Assembly: GCF_001612555.1 (NCBI RefSeq)
Contig: NZ_CP015110.1
Location: 62,001 to 126,000, forward strand
Direction of reading: 5' to 3'
Origin: Acinetobacter sp. TGL-Y2
GTDB lineage: Bacteria > Pseudomonadota > Gammaproteobacteria > Pseudomonadales > Moraxellaceae
Length of the DNA: 64,000 bases
In this document: positions 58,679 to 64,000 of the stretch, piece by piece
How positions within the stretch are numbered: the stretch's first letter is position 1
Layout: each line of letters opens with the position of its first letter
Position numbers and translations under genes: made by a program
The notes under the pieces: generated by a model
The model's input: only the letters and a program-made list of their open reading frames with translations
Told to the model about the DNA's origin: nothing
Databases searched by the model: none

Positions 58679-58825
58679 TCTCGTCGTTCAGGCGATGTTG
58701 CAACTTCATTTGCCAATAACGCGCGCGCTATTGCAGAGTTAGGTTGGACGCCAAAATTTGGCTTGGAAGGTATGCTGGCCGACAGTTGGCACTGGCAAAA
58801 GCAAAATCCAAATGGTTATAAGTGA
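58679..58825 (+). pseudogene. gne1: 3' remnant of gne1/galE (UDP-sugar 4-epimerase)
   Basis: A 48-codon frame ending in TGA encodes SRRSGDVATSFANNARAIAE, then LGWTPKFGLEGMLADSWHW and QKQNPNGYK, which is the C terminus of a GalE/Gne 4-epimerase. The preceding 80 bases to the pgi stop carry no matching coding sequence, so about 290 codons are missing. Gne1 lies exactly between gpi and pgm in Acinetobacter K loci. Confidence 0.87.
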
Positions 58826-58854
58826 TTATTCGCTTAATGGTTAACTGATCAAAT

Positions 58855-58883
58855 AAAAAAGGAGCAATCAATGCTCCTTTTTT
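58855..58883. terminator. Bidirectional terminator at the right end of the capsule operon
   Basis: A stem of about 10 bp (AAAAGGAGCA/TGCTCCTTTT) with loop ATCAA is flanked by A on the left and T on the right. It can end both the rightward capsule transcript and leftward pgm. Confidence 0.88.
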
Positions 58884-58897
58884 ATGCTTAAATTTTC

Positions 58898-60268
58898 TTA
58901 TGCTTGAATCAATGCTGTTAATTCATCGACATAATCTTGCATAGGTTTAGGATTGTGATCTAAACGACTTTCAATATTTAAGCGCAGTAAAGGTTCGGTA
59001 TTGGATGCACGAACGTTGAAACGCCATGTACCAAAATCTAAACTTACCCCATCAGTCTCATCAATCTTCGGATGTTGATCTGCATAATGATCAAACAGTT
59101 TTTGAATGGTGGCTTTTGTGTCAGTCACTTTAAAGTTGATTTCCCCACTGCATGGGAATTTGGTAATCATGCCTTCGACCAAACTTGAAAGCGTCTGTTT
59201 GGTTTCAGAGAGCACCACCATCGCCAATAACCACGGAATCATACCACTATCACAATAAGCAAAATCACGGAAATAGTGATGTGCACTCATTTCGCCGCCA
59301 TAAGCTGCATTGTGCTCACGCATTACATCTTTAATAAAAGCATGACCCGATTTAGACTGAACCGTTTCACCGCCAAATTGCGCGACAATATCTAAAGTAT
59401 TCCAAACCAGTCGTGGATCATGAACGATTTTCTCGCCCTTTTGTTTAAGCAAGAATGCCTGTGCAAGTAAACCGACGATATAATAGCCTTCAATAAATTG
59501 ACCTTTCTGATCGAATAAGAAACAACGGTCGAAGTCACCATCCCAAGCAATGCCCATATCGGCTTGATGCTGAATCACCGCTTGGCGTGTACTCTCGCGA
59601 TTTTCAATCAGAATTGGATTGGGAATACCATTGGGGAAACTGCCATCGGCTTCATGATGAATTTTGACAAATTCTACAGGAATGTTGAGCTGTTTAAATT
59701 TCGCTTCAATCGCATCAATCACGTGGCCTGCTGCACCGTTGCCTGCATTCATGACCAATTTCATTGGGCGAATTTTGGCAGGGTCAATATAGCCCATGAG
59801 GTGATCGACGAATTCAGCTAAAATGTTATAGCTTGAGGTCTGTCCTTTTTTGCTAACATCTTCAAATTGTTCAGATTCAGCCAACGCCTGAATTTCTTTT
59901 AAGCCGGTGTCTGCACTAATCGGGCGGGCATTCTCACGCACCAATTTCATGCCGTTATAGTCCATCGGATTATGACTGGCGGTGATTTCAATACCCCCTT
60001 GCACATCTAAATGAAATGCGCCGAAATAGACTTCTTCCGTTCCCGTCATCCCCAAATCAAGTACATCTACACCCGCATCATTGAGTCCGCGAATGGTGGC
60101 CTGTTTTAAACCTTCACTGCTCAGGCGGATGTCACAGCCAATCACCACTTTTTGCGGTTGATAAATTTGTCCATATGCACGACCAACTTTGTATGCGATA
60201 TCTTGGTTGAGTTCTGTGCCCAATTTACCGCGAATGTCATACGCTTTAAAACATGTCAATTTATTCAT
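58898..60268 (-). CDS. pgm: Phosphomannomutase/phosphoglucomutase
   Basis: Alpha-D-phosphohexomutase of 456 residues supplying glucose-1-P and/or mannose-1-[21 protein letters not shown] at the N terminus, active-site phosphoserine loop [14 protein letters not shown], metal loop [12 protein letters not shown], sugar loop [10 protein letters not shown] and phosphate loop [10 protein letters not shown] are all present. It converges with the capsule operon. Confidence 0.96.
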   Translation of the reverse strand: MNKLTCFKAYDIRGKLGTELNQDIAYKVGRAYGQIYQPQKVVIGCDIRLSSEGLKQATIRGLNDAGVDVLDLGMTGTEEVYFGAFHLDVQGGIEITASHNPMDYNGMKLVRENARPISADTGLKEIQALAESEQFEDVSKKGQTSSYNILAEFVDHLMGYIDPAKIRPMKLVMNAGNGAAGHVIDAIEAKFKQLNIPVEFVKIHHEADGSFPNGIPNPILIENRESTRQAVIQHQADMGIAWDGDFDRCFLFDQKGQFIEGYYIVGLLAQAFLLKQKGEKIVHDPRLVWNTLDIVAQFGGETVQSKSGHAFIKDVMREHNAAYGGEMSAHHYFRDFAYCDSGMIPWLLAMVVLSETKQTLSSLVEGMITKFPCSGEINFKVTDTKATIQKLFDHYADQHPKIDETDGVSLDFGTWRFNVRASNTEPLLRLNIESRLDHNPKPMQDYVDELTALIQA

Positions 60269-60576
60269 AATTTAATGATTCTAATCGCTAAAGTGAGTGG
60301 AATAACCCAATTATATAATACTCAGAACAGAATACGTATTGAGCGTATCAATTTAAAACCACAATGCTACAGGACGTTTTTATAGAAGTAGTAAATCGAG
60401 CTTAATTTTAGTTTTTTTCAGTGATGTTTGCTGTCTTCTAAAAGCGATTTAAACTGTTATTTTTAATAATTTTTAAAATCAATAAGTTGTTTGGTTTATT
60501 AAATGTATTCAAGTGGTGTGAGAGGTGTTGCATCAGGGCGTTGAGAAGTAGAGTATTAAAAGCAATTCTGACACAT
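60269..60576. other. Gap between the tRNA-Gly terminator and the pgm start, no gene recognised
   Basis: About 310 AT-rich bases that contain the pgm upstream region. No conserved frame, repeat or RNA gene was seen. Confidence 0.5.
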
Positions 60577-60609
60577 AAAAAAGCCCTTATCTTTCGATAA
60601 GGGCTTTTT
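60577..60609 (-). terminator. Terminator of the tRNA-Gly transcript
   Basis: A 13-bp stem (AAAAGCCCTTATC/GATAAGGGCTTTT) with loop TTTC, right after the 3' end of the left tRNA on the minus strand. Confidence 0.88.
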
Positions 60610-60614
60610 GAATT

Positions 60615-60690
60615 TGGAGCGGAAAAAGAGACTCGAACTCTCGACCCCAACCTTGGCAAGGTTATGCTCTACCAACTGAGCTATTTCCGC
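60615..60690 (-). tRNA. tRNA-Gly (GCC)
   Basis: 76 bases including encoded CCA. Acceptor arm GCGGAAA/TTTCCGC, D arm with AGCTCAGTTGGTAGAGC, anticodon stem-loop CCTTGCCAAGG with anticodon GCC, and a T arm with GTTCGAGTC. Cotranscribed with the next tRNA 37 bases upstream. Confidence 0.96.
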
Positions 60691-60727
60691 AATTGAGCAG
60701 TTTTTTGAAAACTTTCACTAAAAAATT

Positions 60728-60803
60728 TGGAGCGGGAAAAGAGACTCGAACTCTCGACCCCAACCTTGGCAAGGTTATGCTCTACCAACTGAGCTATTCC
60801 CGC
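60728..60803 (-). tRNA. tRNA-Gly (GCC), second copy
   Basis: 76 bases including CCA, identical in the loops and anticodon arm to the neighbouring copy. It differs in the acceptor stem by a paired change (GCGGGAA/TTCCCGC), so folding is preserved. First gene of the two-tRNA transcript. Confidence 0.96.
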
Positions 60804-61028
60804 ATGCCGTGTATAATACAGCATGCAAAAATACGGTCAACACCTTTATGTAAAAAAAATATTGATTGAATAAAATAAAAGCATTTCCTGTTGAAAACAT
60901 CATCACATCAGCCAATTCACATGAAAATCAGGTCTTAAAGGGCTTATTCGCTTGAATGAGCCACATAAAATTTGCATGAGAACAGAGTATACTGCCCAAT
61001 ATAGGTATCGAGTCATCTGGAGTTACTG

Positions 61029-61337
61029 GTGAGTTTAGAACAACAATTGATTGAGCGTTTACAAACTTTGACGCCAATTTATCTTGAAGTAGTCAATGAG
61101 TCTGCCGGTCATGGCGGTTATTTTCCCGGTAAAGAGTCCCATTTTAAAGTCAGCATCGTGAGCGATACCTTTAATGGTTTGCGTTTGGTGCAAAGACATC
61201 AAAAAATATACGCAGCGGCGGGCGATTTACTCAGTCCAGGTAAAATCCATGCGCTGGCCATTCATGCTTATGTTGCCACTGAATGGACAGGCACTGCACC
61301 TGCAAGCCCTGACTGTGCTCATGCACCAAAATCTTAA
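61029..61337 (+). CDS. BolA-family protein
   Basis: Protein of 102 residues with the BolA fold: conserved ESAGHGGYFPGKESHFKVSI, RLVQRHQKIYAAAGDL and HALAIHAYVATEW. BolA proteins bind monothiol glutaredoxins and act in iron-sulfur handling or as regulators. The GTG start is supported by TGGAG just upstream. It is followed after 9 bases by a membrane protein gene in the same direction. Confidence 0.9.
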   Translation: MSLEQQLIERLQTLTPIYLEVVNESAGHGGYFPGKESHFKVSIVSDTFNGLRLVQRHQKIYAAAGDLLSPGKIHALAIHAYVATEWTGTAPASPDCAHAPKS

Positions 61338-61346
61338 GAGAGCATT

Positions 61347-61739
61347 ATGGATACGCATTTACTGATTAAAATTATTCATATGTCGAGTGTGTCACTGGCC
61401 ATCGTGGTATTGCTGCTGCGTGCTACCACTTTGTTTGTGGGCGTGCAAAACAATCAACCTAATCCACAAAGACGTAAACTCTATGTCGGTTTACAGCACT
61501 TTTCCTTCAGCTTGGTGGCGGTCACTGGATTAATTCTGTTGAGTATGAACAATTTCCAAGTTCAGCCTTGGTTCTATGCCAAAGTGGTTTTATTTCTAGT
61601 GATTTTATCTTCAGTCATCAAAACCTATAAACAAGATGACAGCATTGCAATGACCCAGCGTAGAGCGGGTTTATTGGTCACCACTGTGGCCTTTATTGCA
61701 CTGATTGGTCTGATTATGATCAAGCCGAATTTTGGCTAA
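61347..61739 (+). CDS. SirB2-family inner-membrane protein
   Basis: Protein of 130 residues with four hydrophobic spans; the opening LIKIIHMSSVSLAIVVLLLR with a His early in span 1 and the H in GLQHFSFSLVAVTGLILL are characteristic of the SirB/YchN-type family. Function is unknown. Probably cotranscribed with the BolA gene. Confidence 0.8.
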   Translation: MDTHLLIKIIHMSSVSLAIVVLLLRATTLFVGVQNNQPNPQRRKLYVGLQHFSFSLVAVTGLILLSMNNFQVQPWFYAKVVLFLVILSSVIKTYKQDDSIAMTQRRAGLLVTTVAFIALIGLIMIKPNFG

Positions 61740-61769
61740 TGATTTGATATTATTGGATCTAGCCAGACG

Positions 61770-62031
61770 ATGAGCCTAAATGCTAAATCAATGAAAGATC
61801 AATATTTGCAAATATTTGCAAGTCTTATGCTTATGGCTAAACAGGGTCATCAACAATTTTGACGCACAAGCCAATCAGCGCTTGGAGTGATATCTGAAAT
61901 TTAAAGATGAATAATTTTAATGCTTGATGCAACAGCCTGAGCATAAAATGCTGCTTTTGATGTATTTAAATACAGATCATAAATTGACGCCAGCTTATCA
62001 ATTATTGTTCAATGAGATTGAGAAAAAATAA
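61770..62031 (+). pseudogene. Decayed small gene
   Basis: Protein-like sequence is split by a frameshift and in-frame stops: MSLNAKSMKDQYLQIFASLM in one frame, then NNFDAQANQRLE, stop, YLKFKDE, two stops, then CLMQQPEHKMLLLMYLNTDH and KLTPAYQLLFNEIEKK in a second frame. This suggests a former protein of about 85 residues. I do not recognise the family. The region accounts for most of the 300-base gap here. Confidence 0.6.
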
Positions 62032-62044
62032 AATTGAGAATGTG

Positions 62045-62458
62045 ATGAACTTAAATTTTTCTAAAATGCTTCGACTCAGCCTATTGGCTATGGGTGTCGG
62101 TTTGATCTCGGCTTGTGCCACTACGGTGAAGCCGACTTATGTATCGCCTACCCAGTATCAAGCGCTGAACTGTGTACAGCTCGCGGCAGAGTTCGATCGT
62201 GTTCAAAACTATATTGACAGCGGCGTACAAACGCCGAAACGTACTGGTATGGGTGTAGGTCTGGGGTTAGGCGGTGGCTGGGGCAGTCGAGGCGGTTGGG
62301 GCATTGGTCCTTCTATTTCGGTCAATATGGGACAGTCATCTGATACTAAAAAAACAGAATTATCACGCCTATATGGTCAACAGGATGCCTTGTCACAAGC
62401 AGCACAATTTAAAAACTGCCCTTATGTACCAAAACGCGCGATTGAACCGAAAAAATAA
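62045..62458 (+). CDS. Lipoprotein with a glycine-rich centre, hypothetical
   Basis: Protein of 137 residues from the chosen ATG (MNLNFSKMLR). Lipobox ISAC sets Cys24 as the lipidated residue. A conserved-looking pair of cysteines (ALNCVQLAAEFDRV and KNCPYVPKR) flanks a Gly/Trp-rich segment. Surface or periplasmic location is expected. No function is known. Confidence 0.75.
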   Translation: MNLNFSKMLRLSLLAMGVGLISACATTVKPTYVSPTQYQALNCVQLAAEFDRVQNYIDSGVQTPKRTGMGVGLGLGGGWGSRGGWGIGPSISVNMGQSSDTKKTELSRLYGQQDALSQAAQFKNCPYVPKRAIEPKK

Positions 62459-62655
62459 TAAAAGTGGGCTGTGCGTCACATTTGTGAATTGCAGCCCACG
62501 CACAAAAGTGTTTCAAAAAATATTCTTATCAAAACAATATCTTGAGTGTTGTTAATTACATTTTGTGACGCGATCTTCATGATTTTTTCACATTTAAAAC
62601 TTGTCTGTTTTTGATTTTTTCGTTTAAGGTGTGCCTCCTTTGATGTCACACAGAT

Positions 62656-63252
62656 ATGTATATGGTCGCAAGTTGGCTTTTTATTTTTGCAGTGTTTGCG
62701 GTTCTGTTAATTCCCGGCCCAACCAATGCACTTTTGGCTAGCGCAGCGCATCATCATGGTCTCTTAAAAGCATTTTATCTCGTTCCCATCGAGTTGTTGG
62801 GCTACATCTACGGGATCAGTTTATGGTCTCTACTGATTCATTTGACCATGCCTACGTGGCCGATGTTGATTCATCTTTTGCATCTGGTCAGTGCATCCTA
62901 TGTGATTTGGCTGGCATTTCATTTGTGGAAAAGCTCGCATCTAAAGCAGCACAGTCTTAAAAATAAAACCTTAAATCGCAGTATGTTGTTTAAATCGACA
63001 TTGCATAATCCAAAGTCTATCTTGTTTGCTGTAGGGATCTTTCCAGCGTGGACGTGGGATTCATTTCAAAATTATGCGTATGTGTTGGCGATTTTTACTT
63101 TGTGTTTAGTGCCTTGCGCTTTGTTTTGGATTTATTTTGGACGCAAAGTATTGGCAGGGAATTTAAAGGTAGTCACTGCCGACCGCGTATATAAAGGATC
63201 GGCAATGTTATTACTGCTCAGTATGTTACCTGTGGTGATTGGCTTTTTCTAA
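62656..63252 (+). CDS. LysE-family transporter
   Basis: Inner-membrane protein of 198 residues with about six spans. FAVLLIPGPTNALLASAAHH is the LysE/RhtB signature in the first span, and NPKSILFAVGIFP is the conserved central motif. Family members export amino acids such as lysine or homoserine; the substrate is unknown. Confidence 0.85.
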   Translation: MYMVASWLFIFAVFAVLLIPGPTNALLASAAHHHGLLKAFYLVPIELLGYIYGISLWSLLIHLTMPTWPMLIHLLHLVSASYVIWLAFHLWKSSHLKQHSLKNKTLNRSMLFKSTLHNPKSILFAVGIFPAWTWDSFQNYAYVLAIFTLCLVPCALFWIYFGRKVLAGNLKVVTADRVYKGSAMLLLLSMLPVVIGFF

Positions 63253-63281
63253 AATTTATCCCTTTCACCCAACATTCACAT

Positions 63282-63929
63282 TTACAGGGTTTCAGATTTT
63301 TTCGAAGTGAAAAATTTATGACGGATAAACCCGATTACACCCGGCAGCACGCTTAAAATAATAATACCAAAGATCAAATAGGTAAAATTATCCTTCATAA
63401 TCGGCATATTGCCAAACAGATAACCCAAGGTAATAAAGGATGCAATCCAGCAAAATGCACCAATCACGTTAAAGGTCAGAAAGAAGGTGTAGTTCATGCT
63501 GCCTGCACCTGCTACAAACGGCGCAAAAGTGCGTGCAAAAGGAATGAAACGCGCAAAGATAATGGTTTTTCCACCGTGTTTATCAAAGAATTTTTGAGTA
63601 GCAACCAAATGCTTTTTATTGATAAAACGAGATTCAATTTCAAACACACGCGGTCCAATATATTTACCAATATGGTAATTTAAGGTGTCGCCCAGCACTG
63701 CTGCAATAAACAGTAAAACACCCAAAACCCATGGATTCATTGCGCCTGTGGATGCTGCTAATGCACCTGCTGCAAACAGCAAACTGTCACCCGGTAGGAA
63801 CGGCATTACGACTAAGCCGGTTTCTACAAAAATAATCAGGAACAGAATCCCGTATATCCAGATGCCATAATTTTTTATAAATTCAAGTAGATGGTCATCT
63901 ACATGCAGAATGAAATCAATTAAATCCAT
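63282..63929 (-). CDS. DedA-family membrane protein
   Basis: Inner-membrane protein of about 215 residues (SNARE-associated/VTT domain). LIFVETGLVVMPFLPGDSLL, GALAAS and FARFIPFARTFAPFVAGAGS (conserved Arg pair) are typical. DedA proteins are linked to proton-motive force homeostasis and lipid carrier recycling. The ATG giving MDLIDFI is preferred to an in-frame TTG. Its promoter lies at the right edge of the window. Confidence 0.9.
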   Translation of the reverse strand: MDLIDFILHVDDHLLEFIKNYGIWIYGILFLIIFVETGLVVMPFLPGDSLLFAAGALAASTGAMNPWVLGVLLFIAAVLGDTLNYHIGKYIGPRVFEIESRFINKKHLVATQKFFDKHGGKTIIFARFIPFARTFAPFVAGAGSMNYTFFLTFNVIGAFCWIASFITLGYLFGNMPIMKDNFTYLIFGIIILSVLPGVIGFIRHKFFTSKKSETL

Positions 63930-64000
63930 GAGCCGAAAACTGTGCAAAAGTGTGCAGAAATCCTAGCAGTCCTATCCAATAAAGTCAGTAAGCAATTGAT

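Overview
The window is chromosomal DNA of a gammaproteobacterium, almost certainly Acinetobacter. Evidence: the gene order murJ - two FKBP genes - wzc/wzb/wza - capsule cluster - initiating sugar transferase - galU - 'ugd' - gpi - (gne1) - pgm is the standard Acinetobacter K-locus frame, and the ubiG-mupP-yciK cluster and overall protein character fit. The species cannot be named from sequence alone. lldP, which follows pgm in A. baumannii, is absent here; a tRNA-Gly pair follows instead, so a non-baumannii species is likely (inference).

Layout. 1-12.2 kb: housekeeping genes (ilvD, a tandem DSBA-like protein overlapping a chorismate mutase, a TSUP permease, a LysR regulator, a uracil permease, a sensorless GGDEF protein, ppc). 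11.5-16.6 kb: TetR repressor divergent from an RND adaptor/pump pair, with a clear palindromic operator between them. 16.7-22.4 kb: dnaJ, a polysaccharide deacetylase, the ubiG-mupP-yciK operon and dsbA. 22.4-25.5 kb: a FabR/DesT-like regulator divergent from a ferredoxin reductase/acyl desaturase pair, with two operator-like palindromes over the promoter. 25.5-28.9 kb: an accessory insertion with a probable type VI secretion cargo (a VgrG C-terminal stub joined to a metzincin-like metallopeptidase) coupled by an ATGA overlap to a gene for an exported probable immunity protein, and a divergent proteasome-fold-like gene. 29-37 kb: rph, small lipoprotein, LTA-synthase-like enzyme, nadC, ampD, murJ and two FKBP isomerases.

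37.2-60.3 kb is the capsule locus. wzc, wzb and wza run leftward. The variable centre runs rightward: rmlBDAC (dTDP-L-rhamnose), wzx, wecB (UDP-ManNAc), several glycosyltransferases, wzy, a hexapeptide acyltransferase, a probable dTDP-L-rhamnose 4-epimerase (6-deoxy-L-talose) and a CgeB-like transferase. The conserved end carries the initiating transferase, galU, a 'ugd', gpi, a gne1 remnant and pgm. The central genes are visibly more AT-rich than their flanks, as expected of exchanged K-locus cores. 60.6-64 kb holds two tandem tRNA-Gly(GCC) genes, a BolA-family gene, a SirB2-like membrane protein, a small decayed gene, a Gly-rich lipoprotein, a LysE-type exporter and a DedA protein.

The points most worth following are the effector/immunity pair, the 'Ugd' that lacks both the catalytic cysteine and the Rossmann glycine motif, the gne1 remnant, the possible rhamnose-to-6-deoxytalose branch, and the paired desaturase operators.
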